A stretch of 64,000 nucleotides of DNA from Promicromonospora sp. Populi (GTDB lineage Bacteria > Actinomycetota > Actinomycetes > Actinomycetales > Cellulomonadaceae): assembly GCF_041081105.1 (NCBI RefSeq), contig NZ_CP163528.1, forward strand, positions 992,001 through 1,056,000, in the 5' to 3' direction. Position numbers and translations under genes: made by a program. This document shows, piece after piece, positions 7,658-16,803 of the stretch. The notes beneath the pieces were generated by a model. The model was not told the origin of the DNA. It saw only the letters and a program-made list of their open reading frames with translations, and did not search any database. How positions within the stretch are numbered: the first letter of the stretch is position 1; each line of letters starts with the position of its first letter.

Positions 7658-9331
7658 TCACATCTGCTCATGGATCCCGGCCAGCCGCGCCCGCCGTCGG
7701 GCACCGACCCCGCCCACGACACCCGCCACCACCAGGACGACGGCGAGCCCACCGACCACCCAGCCCGGCCAGTACCCGGCCGCCACAGCCGGCGTGATCG
7801 AGGACCGCAACGGCAGCTGCGTCACGAACTGGTCGGCCTCGAACAGGCCCGTCTGCCGCACCACCGTGCCGTCCGGCGTGATCACCCCCGAAACACCCAC
7901 CGTCGAGATCTGCACCGTCGCCCGCCCCGTCGTGATCGCCTGCATCCGCGACATCGCCAGCTGCTGCGTCGACTCCGCCGTGAACCCGAACGACGCATTG
8001 TTCGTCGGGATCACCAGCACCTGCGCCCCCTCAAGGACCGCGTCCCGGATGATCTCGTCGTACGCCACCTCGAAACAGATGATCGTGCCCAACCGGTAGT
8101 CCCCCTGACCCAGCCGACTCGGCACATCCACGTACGGCGGGTTCACCCCCGCGATCATGTCCGTCTGCACCCGGTCCACCTGGTCCGAGAACACCCGCAG
8201 GATCGACCGCATCGGCATGTACTCACCGAACGGCGCCGGATGCTGCTTCGCATACCGCCCGATCACACCACTGCCCGCCTGCCACAGCAGCGACACGTTG
8301 TACCGCCCACCACTGCCCGGGAACTCCTGCGCCCCCACCAGGATCGGCGCCCCCACCGCCGTCGACGCCGCATCCAGCCCCCGCGCAACATCAGGCGCCG
8401 TCTGCGGGTCCAGATCGCTGCCGTTCTCCGGCCACAGCACCACGTCGAGCTCACCCGCATAGTCCTCGGCCAGCACGTACGTACCCTCCAGGTGGTTGTT
8501 CAGCACCTCCGCCCGGTTCGCGAACGCACCCAGACCCGGCTCCCCCACATTGCCCTGCACCGCACCCGCCCACAGCGTGCCGTCCTGGGCCAAGTCACTC
8601 CCGGCGTCGTACACCTCGCCACCCTCCGGCGTCTCGACACTCCCGGCGCTCGCGGAGGTGGGCAGGGGCAGCACGAGCGGTACGACGGCGATCGCGACGC
8701 CCAGCGTGAGGGCGCCGGCGGCGCGGCCCACCGCGTGCGGGGCGCCGTCGCCCTGCTGAGTGCGGTGCCGTGCCGCCCGGACCAGGCCGGCCACGGTCAG
8801 GGCGAGCAGCACGCCCGCGAAGGCGACCAGCAGGCTCACCAGGACGGTGCCGCCGAGCCAGGCGGCGCGCCCGGTCGGGGCGTCGACCATGGTCCACGCG
8901 AGGCGGCCCCAGGGGAACCCGCCGAACGGGACCTCGGCGCGCCACTGCTCCACGGCTACGAACAGCACGGCGAACGCCGCGGCGAGCCGCCAGCCGCGGC
9001 GGCGCAGGAACCGGGTGCGCCGCACCCAGGTCCACAGGGCACCGAACCCGGCCAGGAACAGCGCCTCCACGACCGACATCGCGATCCACGGCGCGGTGGC
9101 GGTCGACTCGTGTGCCCACCACAGGTGGGGCAGGAAGAACGCGAGGCCGAACAGGAGGCCGATCAGGAAGTTCCACCAGGCGTTGTCCCGGCCGAGCGAC
9201 CAGTACAGGGCGGCGACGGCGACGAACGCGGCGGGCCACACTGCGGCGTCCGGGAACGCGGCCCAGAGGACGAGGCCACCGGCTACCGCGAGGAACAGGG
9301 TCAGCAGCCGGGACGGCTCAGGCAGGCGCAC
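7658..9331 (-). CDS. lnt: Apolipoprotein N-acyltransferase
   Basis: The protein has 557 residues, with six or more N-terminal membrane helices (about 1-225) followed by a periplasm-facing nitrilase domain. The catalytic triad is visible as Glu302 in WPENGSD, Lys362 in GRYAKQHPAPFGEY and Cys419 in GTIICFEVAYDE. A last hydrophobic helix sits at the C-terminus. It N-acylates the diacylglyceryl-cysteine of lipoproteins. The start is the GTG at 9329-9331. In many actinobacteria a polyprenol-phosphate mannosyltransferase gene sits between lnt and rbpA. It is absent here, and no mannosyltransferase domain is fused. Confidence 0.93.
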   Translation of the reverse strand: MRLPEPSRLLTLFLAVAGGLVLWAAFPDAAVWPAAFVAVAALYWSLGRDNAWWNFLIGLLFGLAFFLPHLWWAHESTATAPWIAMSVVEALFLAGFGALWTWVRRTRFLRRRGWRLAAAFAVLFVAVEQWRAEVPFGGFPWGRLAWTMVDAPTGRAAWLGGTVLVSLLVAFAGVLLALTVAGLVRAARHRTQQGDGAPHAVGRAAGALTLGVAIAVVPLVLPLPTSASAGSVETPEGGEVYDAGSDLAQDGTLWAGAVQGNVGEPGLGAFANRAEVLNNHLEGTYVLAEDYAGELDVVLWPENGSDLDPQTAPDVARGLDAASTAVGAPILVGAQEFPGSGGRYNVSLLWQAGSGVIGRYAKQHPAPFGEYMPMRSILRVFSDQVDRVQTDMIAGVNPPYVDVPSRLGQGDYRLGTIICFEVAYDEIIRDAVLEGAQVLVIPTNNASFGFTAESTQQLAMSRMQAITTGRATVQISTVGVSGVITPDGTVVRQTGLFEADQFVTQLPLRSSITPAVAAGYWPGWVVGGLAVVLVVAGVVGGVGARRRARLAGIHEQM

Positions 9332-9376
9332 GTTCGCAGCCTACCGGCGCCTGGTCGGCCCCCTGCGCCAGCGGGG

Positions 9377-11158
9377 TTAGAACGTGTCGTGGAGGATGAC
9401 GCCGTCGCGCATCGTGTGGAGGCATTCCGGCTCGACGGCGTCGGGTGAGAGGTCGGGCAGCAGGGGCGTTCCCGCGCGGGCTTCCTCGCTCCAGGAGCTG
9501 AGCCTGCCGGGTGCGGCCTGCACGCCGAGGTGCTCGGCCCGCCAGACGGCGAGGTGTGCGGGCGCGCCGACGCTGAGCTGTCCGGCGCCGGTGTGGTCGA
9601 GCCCGGCCAGGCGCCAGCCGCCGCGGGTGTGCGCGCGGAAGGCCGCGCCGGCGGAGATGCGCTGGTCGGGGTCTTCGTGGCTGGTGGCGGCGCGCACGCC
9701 CTGCCAGGGGTCGACGGCGGTGACGGGCGTGTCGGAGCCGAACGCGAGCGGCACACCGGCCTGCGCGAGGTCGGCGAAGGGCATGAGGGAGCCGGCGCGG
9801 CTCGGGCCGAGCCGGGTGGCGTACACACCCTTGCTCCCGCCGAAGGCCGACTCGAACGCGGGCTGCATCGACAGGCCGACGCCGTGCAGCAGGAGCGCGG
9901 CCAGGGTGTTCGCGTCCACGAAGAGCCCGTGCTCGACGCGGTGGTGCGCGGCACGCAGGGCGCTCTGCCCGCTCATCTGCGCCGCGAGGTGGAGGCCGAG
10001 CACCAGGGTGTCCATGGCCCGGTCGCCGATGACGTGGAACGCGGACCGGGTCCCGGCCTCCTGCACTGCCGTGAGGTGGTTGGCGATCTGCTCGGCCGAG
10101 AGGTAGAGGTTGCCGGTCCACGGGGTGCCGTCGGCGTTGGTCAGGGCGCCGGTGAAGTGCCCGGAGGACGGGTCGAGCGGCAGGTCGGAGTAAGGGCTGC
10201 GCAGTGCGGCGGTGCGGGAGCCGATCGAGCCGTCGACGTTGAGGTCGCCGCCGATCCCGGTGAGGAATGGCAGCTCGGCGAGCAGGGCGCGCGCCTCGTC
10301 GGGGGTCTGGCACAGTTCCCCGCGGTAGGCGACGAGGTGCGGCAGGGCGGGTGCGCCCGGGTCGGACCCGGCCTCGGGCGTCAGGGGGCCTGCGGTCATC
10401 GCGTACAGCTCGGCGAGGCCGGCGCGGGTGTCGAGGTGCTGACCGTTCATCTCGTGCACGGACACGATGCCGCGGGCGGCCCAGGCGGCCAGCGTCTCGC
10501 GGTAGATCCGGGTGCGGCGTTCGGGTGAGAGTGCGTGGGCGACGTCGCGCACGATGTGGTGCAGGCCGGCCGTGACCAGGCCCGTGTCGGCCGGTGCGTC
10601 GGACCAGCCGGACCCGGACAGGCGGGTGCCGGTCCAGGCGGGGTCGCGCTCGATGCCGGCGCGGACGGCCAGCGCGGTGGAGATCACCGCGGAGTGCACG
10701 TCGATCCGGGCCGCGTAGACGGGGCGGCCGCCGCAGGCGTCGTCGAGCTCCTGGCGGGTGAAGGCGCGCTGCTCGGGCCAGGCCTGCTCGTCCCAGCCGA
10801 AGGCGAGCAGCACCTGGTCGCCTTGCGCGTCGGCGGCGGCCAGGCGGCGGGCGCCGGTGTGCAGGGCGGCCAGTGCGTCGGCGAGGGAGTGCACACCGCC
10901 GGCGGGTGTGAGGTCCACGGAGTCGTTCGACAGGCCGGACTCCAGCACGTGGGCGTGCGCGTCGACGAACCCGGGGGTGACCAGCGCACCGTCCAGGTCG
11001 ATCACGCGGTCGGCGCGTGCGGCGAGCCCCGCGGCGGTGTCGTCGGCACCGAGCCAGGCCACCACGCCGTCGTCGACGAGGATCGCCTCGGCGAAGGGGT
11101 CGGCGGCGGAGTGGATGACCCCGTTGCGGTACAGGATGGATCGGACAGGCTGGCTCAC
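9377..11158 (-). CDS. YtcJ-like metal-dependent amidohydrolase
   Basis: The protein has about 593 residues. It begins with the beta-sandwich strand ILYRNGVIHSAA, then the metal motif FVDAHAHVLESG (HxH), VHEMNGQH, and later HHRVEHG and SDTPVTAVDPW, a pattern typical of the amidohydrolase-3/YtcJ family. These enzymes hydrolyse C-N bonds (amides, cyclic amides, formamides); the substrate is unknown. I start at the GTG at 11156-11158, because the longer frame upstream is antisense-like sequence over the helicase 3' end. It lies 25 bp downstream of helY on the same strand and may be cotranscribed. Confidence 0.8.
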   Translation of the reverse strand: MSQPVRSILYRNGVIHSAADPFAEAILVDDGVVAWLGADDTAAGLAARADRVIDLDGALVTPGFVDAHAHVLESGLSNDSVDLTPAGGVHSLADALAALHTGARRLAAADAQGDQVLLAFGWDEQAWPEQRAFTRQELDDACGGRPVYAARIDVHSAVISTALAVRAGIERDPAWTGTRLSGSGWSDAPADTGLVTAGLHHIVRDVAHALSPERRTRIYRETLAAWAARGIVSVHEMNGQHLDTRAGLAELYAMTAGPLTPEAGSDPGAPALPHLVAYRGELCQTPDEARALLAELPFLTGIGGDLNVDGSIGSRTAALRSPYSDLPLDPSSGHFTGALTNADGTPWTGNLYLSAEQIANHLTAVQEAGTRSAFHVIGDRAMDTLVLGLHLAAQMSGQSALRAAHHRVEHGLFVDANTLAALLLHGVGLSMQPAFESAFGGSKGVYATRLGPSRAGSLMPFADLAQAGVPLAFGSDTPVTAVDPWQGVRAATSHEDPDQRISAGAAFRAHTRGGWRLAGLDHTGAGQLSVGAPAHLAVWRAEHLGVQAAPGRLSSWSEEARAGTPLLPDLSPDAVEPECLHTMRDGVILHDTF

Positions 11159-11183
11159 GGGGGAACTGTATGTGATCCGAGCG

Positions 11184-14147
11184 TCAGAGGCTGGAGTACG
11201 CCACGACTCCGCGCAGGACCGCGTCCTGCGCCTTGCGGGCGGTCGAGCGCAGCTTCTCGGACGGCGCGGCGCCGCCGAGCTGGTCCAGGACGTCGATGAC
11301 CTGCTTGCACCACCGCACGAAGTCACCCGCGGCCAGGTCAGAGCCGCGCAGCACGCTGTCCAGGCCCTTGCCGGACGCCCACCGGTACATCGCGCCGACC
11401 AGGCCCAGGTCGAGCGCCCCGGTGGCCTCGATGCCGTGCGCTTCCTCGAGGTCGTCGACCTCGGACCACACGCGCTGCGTGGCGTCCAGGACGACTCCGA
11501 GGCGCCCGGTCGGGCCGCCGGGGATGTACGGGTCGGGGGCGTCGTCGCGCCGCCCCTGGTAGACGACGGTGGAGACGACGGCGGCCAGCCCCGCCGGGTC
11601 GAGCCCGTCCCACACGCCGCGGCGCAGGCACTCGGCCAGCAGGAGGTCGTTCTCGGCGTAGAGGCGGCGCAGCCAGCGGCCGTCGTCGGTGACGCGGATG
11701 CGTTGGTCAGCGGTGCGTTGGTCTGAGGTGCGCTGGAGGTAGCCGAGGGTCAGCAGCACGTCGAGGGTGCGGTCGAAGGTGCGGGCGATGGAGCCGGTGC
11801 GTCCTTCGACGCGGCGGACGAGCTGGTCGTGCTCGCGCTTGAGCTTGTTCCAGCGCTCCGCCCAGCGGGCGTGGTCGTCGCGTTCGGCGCAGGCGTGGCA
11901 GGGATGTGCCTTGAGGGCCTTGCGCAGGCGGGCGAGCTCGGCGTCGGTGGCGGCGTCCGTGCGGCGTCCAGTGGGGGCGGTGCCGCCGCGGGCGGCTCGG
12001 CTCGCGGCGCTGGTCACGGGGCTGCTCGTGGAGTGCGCCGAGGGGACGTCGTCGGCCAGGACGCCTAGGGCGTTGCGCATGCTGGAGACGAGGTCGCGGC
12101 GTGCGTCGGGCTTGCGGGGGTTGAACGCCTTGGGGATCTTGACGGTGGTGACGGTCTCCAGCCCGTCGGGCGCGTCGGCGAGGGTGAGCTTCTTGACCTG
12201 GCGTTCCTGGGTCAGGACCGTGGGGCGGGGTCCGTCGAAGCCGCCGGGCTCGCCGGGGTCGAGCACGAGGACGTACCCGCGCCGCCGCCCGGACGGCACC
12301 TCGACGACGTCGCCGCGGCGCAGCTGTTCCAGGGAGGCGACGACCTCGGCGCGGCGGGCGCCGGACACCGCGCGGGAGAGCTCTTTCTCGCGGTCCTTGA
12401 TGGCGCGGCGCAGGTCCATGTACTCGCCGAAGTCGCCTTCGGTGCAGCTCATGGCCTTGGCGTACCCGTCGAGGGCCTCGGCGTGTGCCTGGGCCTGCTT
12501 GGCGAGGCCGACGACGCCGCGGTCGGCCTGGAACTGCGCGAACGACGTCTCCAGGACCTCGCGGGCGCGGTCGCGGCCGACCTGGGCGACGAGGTTGACG
12601 GCCATGTTGTAGGTGGGCCGGAAGCTGGACTTGAGCGGGTACAGGCGCTTGGACGCGAGGCCGGCCAGCGCCACCGGGTCCAGGGCGGGGTGGTCGACGA
12701 CGACGGCGTGGCCCTCGACGTCGATGCCGCGGCGCCCGGCGCGGCCGGTGAGCTGGGTGTACTCCCCGGGCGTGACCGGGACGTGGCTGGAGCCGTCCCA
12801 CTTGACGAGCTTGTCCAGGACCACGGACCGGGCGGGCATGTTGATGCCGAGCGCGAGGGTCTCGGTGGCGAACACGACCTTGACCAGGCCGCGCGAGAAC
12901 AGCTCCTCGACGGTCTCCTTGAACACGGGCAGCATGCCGGCGTGGTGGGCGGCGATGCCTCGGGCCAGGGCCTGTGACCAGGCCCAGTAGCCGAGCACTT
13001 CGAGGTCCTCGGGCGGCAGCGCGGTGGTGCGTGCCTCGACGATGGCGCGGATCGTGGCTTCCTCCTGCGGGCTGGTCAGGCGCAGCCCGGCCTTGAGGCA
13101 CTGGTCGACGGCGGCTTCGCAGCCCGCGCGGGAGAACACGAAGTAGATCGCGGGCAGCAGGGCGTCCGCGTTGAGGGCGTCGATGACGATGAATCGCGGC
13201 GGGGTGCGTCGGCTCGGCCCGATGCCACCGCCCCCGCCGGGGCCGTCGCTGGTGCGGCGGCCGTTTCCGCCGCGGTACCCGCGGTCGCCTCGTCCGCGTC
13301 CGCGGGCGCCGCCGCGGCCCCGGTGGCCGGGGCCGCCGTGGTCGCCGGGGCGGTTGCCGCCTCGTCCGGACCGGAACGCGGCGGACAGGTCGGGGTTGAT
13401 GGGCGGGCTGGTGCCGGGGTCGGTCGGGTCGACGTGCCCGTCGTACAGGTCCAGGAGGCGGGGCTTGCCGCGCGGCTCCGGGGAGGACATGAGGACGTGC
13501 TGCCACAGGGGTACGGGCCGGCGTTCGGAGACGACGACGGCGGTGTCGCCGCGCACCATCTCGAGCCAGTCGCCGAACTCCTCGGCGTTGGACACCGTCG
13601 CGCTCAGGGAGACGAGCTGCACGTCGTCGGAGAGGTGGATGATGACCTCTTCCCAGACGGGGCCGCGGAAGCGGTCGGCGAGGTAGTGCACCTCGTCCAT
13701 GACCACGTAGGCGAGCCCGTCCAGGGTGGACGACCCGGCGTAGAGCATGTTGCGCAGCACCTCGGTGGTCATGACCACCACTGGTGCGTCGCCGTTGATC
13801 GTGGAGTCGCCCGTGAGCAGGCCGACGTTCTCAGGCCCGTGCCGGCGTACGAGGTCGGCGTACTTCTGGTTGGACAGGGCCTTGATCGGCGTCGTGTAGA
13901 ACGCCTTGCGGCCGGACGCGAGGGCCAGGTGGACGGCGAACTCGCCCACCACGGTCTTGCCTGCCCCGGTAGGGGCCGCCACGAGCACGGCGCGGCCCTG
14001 TTCGAGGGCCTCGCAGGCCTGCACCTGGAACTCGTCGAGCTGGAACCCGACGACGTCCCGGAAGCGGGCCAGCTCGGGGTGCTGGGCCGCTGAACGGCTC
14101 TGTGACCGGTATGCCGTGTACCGCTCGGCGGGGCTCAGGTCGCTCAT
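11184..14147 (-). CDS. helY: Ski2-like DEVH-box RNA helicase HelY
   Basis: The protein has 987 residues. Walker A is APTGAGKT (58-65), the DEVH box is at 151-154, motif III SAT is at 182-184, and the C-terminal motif QLTGRAGRRGID follows. The arrangement matches actinobacterial HelY (Rv2092c type), which resembles eukaryotic Ski2/Mtr4 RNA-exosome helicases. Residues about 260-312 form an RG/GG-rich insertion between the two RecA domains, resembling an RGG RNA-binding segment. The gene follows tatC by 78 bp in the conserved paf-tat-helY block. Confidence 0.92.
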   Translation of the reverse strand: MSDLSPAERYTAYRSQSRSAAQHPELARFRDVVGFQLDEFQVQACEALEQGRAVLVAAPTGAGKTVVGEFAVHLALASGRKAFYTTPIKALSNQKYADLVRRHGPENVGLLTGDSTINGDAPVVVMTTEVLRNMLYAGSSTLDGLAYVVMDEVHYLADRFRGPVWEEVIIHLSDDVQLVSLSATVSNAEEFGDWLEMVRGDTAVVVSERRPVPLWQHVLMSSPEPRGKPRLLDLYDGHVDPTDPGTSPPINPDLSAAFRSGRGGNRPGDHGGPGHRGRGGARGRGRGDRGYRGGNGRRTSDGPGGGGGIGPSRRTPPRFIVIDALNADALLPAIYFVFSRAGCEAAVDQCLKAGLRLTSPQEEATIRAIVEARTTALPPEDLEVLGYWAWSQALARGIAAHHAGMLPVFKETVEELFSRGLVKVVFATETLALGINMPARSVVLDKLVKWDGSSHVPVTPGEYTQLTGRAGRRGIDVEGHAVVVDHPALDPVALAGLASKRLYPLKSSFRPTYNMAVNLVAQVGRDRAREVLETSFAQFQADRGVVGLAKQAQAHAEALDGYAKAMSCTEGDFGEYMDLRRAIKDREKELSRAVSGARRAEVVASLEQLRRGDVVEVPSGRRRGYVLVLDPGEPGGFDGPRPTVLTQERQVKKLTLADAPDGLETVTTVKIPKAFNPRKPDARRDLVSSMRNALGVLADDVPSAHSTSSPVTSAASRAARGGTAPTGRRTDAATDAELARLRKALKAHPCHACAERDDHARWAERWNKLKREHDQLVRRVEGRTGSIARTFDRTLDVLLTLGYLQRTSDQRTADQRIRVTDDGRWLRRLYAENDLLLAECLRRGVWDGLDPAGLAAVVSTVVYQGRRDDAPDPYIPGGPTGRLGVVLDATQRVWSEVDDLEEAHGIEATGALDLGLVGAMYRWASGKGLDSVLRGSDLAAGDFVRWCKQVIDVLDQLGGAAPSEKLRSTARKAQDAVLRGVVAYSSL

Positions 14148-14225
14148 GGGGCACAGCCTACGGTCAGTGTGTGACAGGCCCGCGCGACAACCGGAATGTG
14201 ACAGCCGGCTATCGCGTGGGCCCTG

Positions 14226-15002
14226 TCAGACCTCCGCGTCCGCGAGGAGCCGGCGCTCGACGCTCCTGTCGTGCAGCACCGACACACCGACGGCGCCGAA
14301 GTAGAGCACGCAGATCGGCAGCGCGACGAGGATCATCGTCAGGGCGTCCGGCGTGGGCGTGATGATCGCGGCGAACGTGAACGCGACGAGGATGGCCCAC
14401 CGCCACCCGCCCAGGAGTGCTTTGCCCGACATCAGGCCCGCGAAGTTGAGGCCCACCAGCACCACCGGGGACAGGAACGCGAGCCCGAACGCGATGAGCA
14501 GTCGCATCACCAGGGACAGGTACTCCTGGGCGTTGGTGAACGCTGTCGCGTTGTCCGGCAGGAACCCGGACAGGAGCTGGATCGCGTGCGGGAACACGAG
14601 CCACGCCATGTAGGCCCCGCCGAGGAACAGCGGGAACGCTGCGCCGACGAACCCGTACGCGTACTTCTTCTCGTGTCTGTTCAGGCCCGGCGTGATGAAC
14701 GCCCACACCTGGTACAGCCACCAGGGGCAGGTGATGAACACCGCGAGGAACAGGGACGACTTGATCTTCAGGTCCAGTGCCGCCATCGGCCCGGCGAAGT
14801 TCAGGGTCATCTCGTTGCCCCGCAACTCCTCGGCGACCACCAGCGGTCGCTGGAGCAGGACCAGCAGCGGGTCGTAGAGCAGCCATCCGACGACGGCGCC
14901 GACCACGAGGCCGACCGCTATCAGGACGAATCTCTTGCGCAGCTCGAGGAGATGCTCGAGCAGAGGCATGCGGCCGTCGGACGGCCGACTGGTACGTGCC
15001 AC
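14226..15002 (-). CDS. tatC: Twin-arginine translocase subunit TatC
   Basis: The protein has 258 residues with six predicted membrane helices. The N-terminal MPLLEHLLELRKR carries the conserved Glu-Leu-Arg stretch that contacts Tat signal peptides, and FITPGLNRHEKKY is the conserved first-loop region. It is the receptor core of the Tat system, which exports folded proteins. It sits 4 bp downstream of tatA. Confidence 0.95.
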   Translation of the reverse strand: MARTSRPSDGRMPLLEHLLELRKRFVLIAVGLVVGAVVGWLLYDPLLVLLQRPLVVAEELRGNEMTLNFAGPMAALDLKIKSSLFLAVFITCPWWLYQVWAFITPGLNRHEKKYAYGFVGAAFPLFLGGAYMAWLVFPHAIQLLSGFLPDNATAFTNAQEYLSLVMRLLIAFGLAFLSPVVLVGLNFAGLMSGKALLGGWRWAILVAFTFAAIITPTPDALTMILVALPICVLYFGAVGVSVLHDRSVERRLLADAEV

Positions 15003-15006
15003 CGGT

Positions 15007-15303
15007 TCAGGCCTTGGGGATGTCGCGGTCCCTGTTGGAGATCAAGCCCGGTACCGAGTCGGAGCTCGTCGTCGCGCCCGTCGCCGATCCAGTCGTGGAG
15101 CGGGTCGACGCGCCCGGTGCGTTGTCGGCAGCGTTGCCGTCAGCGTCGTCGGACTTGTCGTCACGCAGCTCCTTGACCTCCTTCTTGAAGATCTTCATCG
15201 ACTGGCCCACGCTCTTGGCCAGCCCCGGCAGTCGGCTGGACCCGAAGAGCAGCAGGACGACGACGAGCAGGACGATCCAGTGCCACGGCTGCAGTGTGCC
15301 CAT
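15007..15303 (-). CDS. tatA: Twin-arginine translocase subunit TatA
   Basis: The protein has 98 residues: one N-terminal membrane helix (residues about 8-22), the FGSSRLPGLAKSVGQ hinge and amphipathic helix, and an acidic, disordered tail. This is the pore-forming Tat component. The gene directly precedes tatC, as in the actinobacterial paf-tat cluster. Confidence 0.95.
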   Translation of the reverse strand: MGTLQPWHWIVLLVVVLLLFGSSRLPGLAKSVGQSMKIFKKEVKELRDDKSDDADGNAADNAPGASTRSTTGSATGATTSSDSVPGLISNRDRDIPKA

Positions 15304-15430
15304 GGTGACTCCTTTTACGATGCGGTGCTGTTACGCGAGGTAGCGGATATGACCGATCCTACGCGGACGCGGGGGGCAAAAAGGTAGCCCCCTGATGGAC
15401 GGGCTCTGTCAGTCGCTGGTCAGTCGCTTG

Positions 15431-15769
15431 TCAGTCGTTGAAGTGCTTCCACTTCTGCCACGTGGCCACGTTCCGCGCCCGGCGCGCGTCCCTGCGCCCC
15501 GCACGGGCCGCGCGCTGCGCGTTGACGCGCTCGTAGTGGATGGTCACGTCGTCGAACAGGCTCGGCCCGGCGTGCTGCGTCGCCGCCTCGCGCGCCTGGT
15601 CGGAGAGCTCCTGCAGCCGCTCGCTCGACTCGGCGAACCGGCGGGAGCTCTCGCCCAGCTCCTGCAGCAGCCCCTTCGCGGAGCGCCACAGAGAACGGGC
15701 CAGAAAGAACGCGCCGACGAGGCTGCCCACGATCAGCAGGGTCCACACCCAGAACCACATGGTCACCAA
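15431..15769 (-). CDS. Small membrane protein with coiled-coil and basic tail
   Basis: The protein has 112 residues: one N-terminal membrane helix (about 4-24), a helical segment LLQELGESSRRFAESSERL with coiled-coil character, and a strongly Arg-rich C-terminus. The family is not named with confidence; a similar small gene occurs between pafC and tatA in related actinobacteria. It follows pafC after 2 bp, so it is likely cotranscribed. An internal start at 15760 (MWFWVW) is possible. Confidence 0.7.
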   Translation of the reverse strand: MVTMWFWVWTLLIVGSLVGAFFLARSLWRSAKGLLQELGESSRRFAESSERLQELSDQAREAATQHAGPSLFDDVTIHYERVNAQRAARAGRRDARRARNVATWQKWKHFND

Positions 15770-15771
15770 GC

Positions 15772-16803
15772 CTAGTCCGGATCGCCGGATGTGGCTGCGG
15801 CCGGGCTACCACCAGTGCTGACACCAGTGCTGACACCGTATGCCGCCAGCGCATCCTTGGCGGCGCCCGCCACGTCGTCGGCCAGGGCCCGGGGCAGGAC
15901 CGACCGCACGTACGGTGCGAGCTGGATCAGCGTGCTGCGCAACCAGCCCGGGTTGGTGACCCGCAGCGTGACCTCGAAGTCGCCGTCGGGCAGGTTGCGC
16001 ACCGACTCGACCGGCACCTCCTCGGCGAACCACCGCGCCCGCGGCGCGAACCGGATGGTCGCCAGCGGCGAGGAACCACCCGCGAACAGCGCCGCGAAGT
16101 CGATCTCCGCCGACGGCTCCCCCACCCCCGGGTGCGCCTGCACCGGGATGTCCGTCTCGGTCGCCTCCAGGATGCGGTCCACCCGAAACGTACGCGGCGC
16201 ATCGGCCCGGTAGCACCACGCGGCGAGGTAGGCGAACTCGTCCTGCGTGTGCAGCCGCACCGGGTCCACCTCCCGCTCGCTGACGACGTCCGACGACGTC
16301 ACGTACCGGATCCGCAACCGGTGCCGCGCCGTGAGCGCCGACGAGATCGCCGCTACGACCTGCCGGTCCCCACCTGGTGCGAGCCGCACGTCGACGGCGC
16401 TCGCGGCCTCGCCCGTGGCGTCGGTGAGCTTGCGCAGGGCGGACTCGACGACGGCGGAGCGGGCGCCGTCGGCCTGGACGGCGCTGGTGGCCTTCATGGC
16501 GCGCAGGGCCGCGACCAGGGCGATCGCCTCGCGGGTGCCGAGGCGTAGGGGCCGGGTCATGCCGCGGGCCTCGGTCAGGTGCACAACGCCGCGGTCGATG
16601 GATGCGGCGTCGAAGTCGATGAGGTCGTCGGGCCAGTATCCGGGGGTGCCGGAGACCCACAGGGCGTCGACGTCCTTCTGGATCTGCGCGGGGGTGGTGC
16701 CGAACCGCTTGGCGAGGTCCTCCACCGGGACGGGCCCGGCGCCGTCGAGGTAGGCGACGATGCCGAGCAGGCGCAGCAGCCGGTCGTCGGCCCGCTCAGC
16801 CAC
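15772..16803 (-). CDS. pafC: WYL-domain transcriptional activator subunit PafC
   Basis: The protein has 343 residues. The N-terminal winged helix-turn-helix spans about residues 1-65 (VEDLAKRFGTTPAQIQKDVD). The central WYL domain contains RIRYVTSSDVVSEREVDPVR, and a WCX-type C-terminal extension follows. With PafB it forms a heterodimer that activates the LexA-independent DNA-damage response in mycobacteria. The start GTG at 16801-16803 overlaps the end of pafB by 8 bp. The C-terminus ends in a short Ser/Thr/Gly repeat. Confidence 0.88.
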   Translation of the reverse strand: MAERADDRLLRLLGIVAYLDGAGPVPVEDLAKRFGTTPAQIQKDVDALWVSGTPGYWPDDLIDFDAASIDRGVVHLTEARGMTRPLRLGTREAIALVAALRAMKATSAVQADGARSAVVESALRKLTDATGEAASAVDVRLAPGGDRQVVAAISSALTARHRLRIRYVTSSDVVSEREVDPVRLHTQDEFAYLAAWCYRADAPRTFRVDRILEATETDIPVQAHPGVGEPSAEIDFAALFAGGSSPLATIRFAPRARWFAEEVPVESVRNLPDGDFEVTLRVTNPGWLRSTLIQLAPYVRSVLPRALADDVAGAAKDALAAYGVSTGVSTGGSPAAATSGDPD

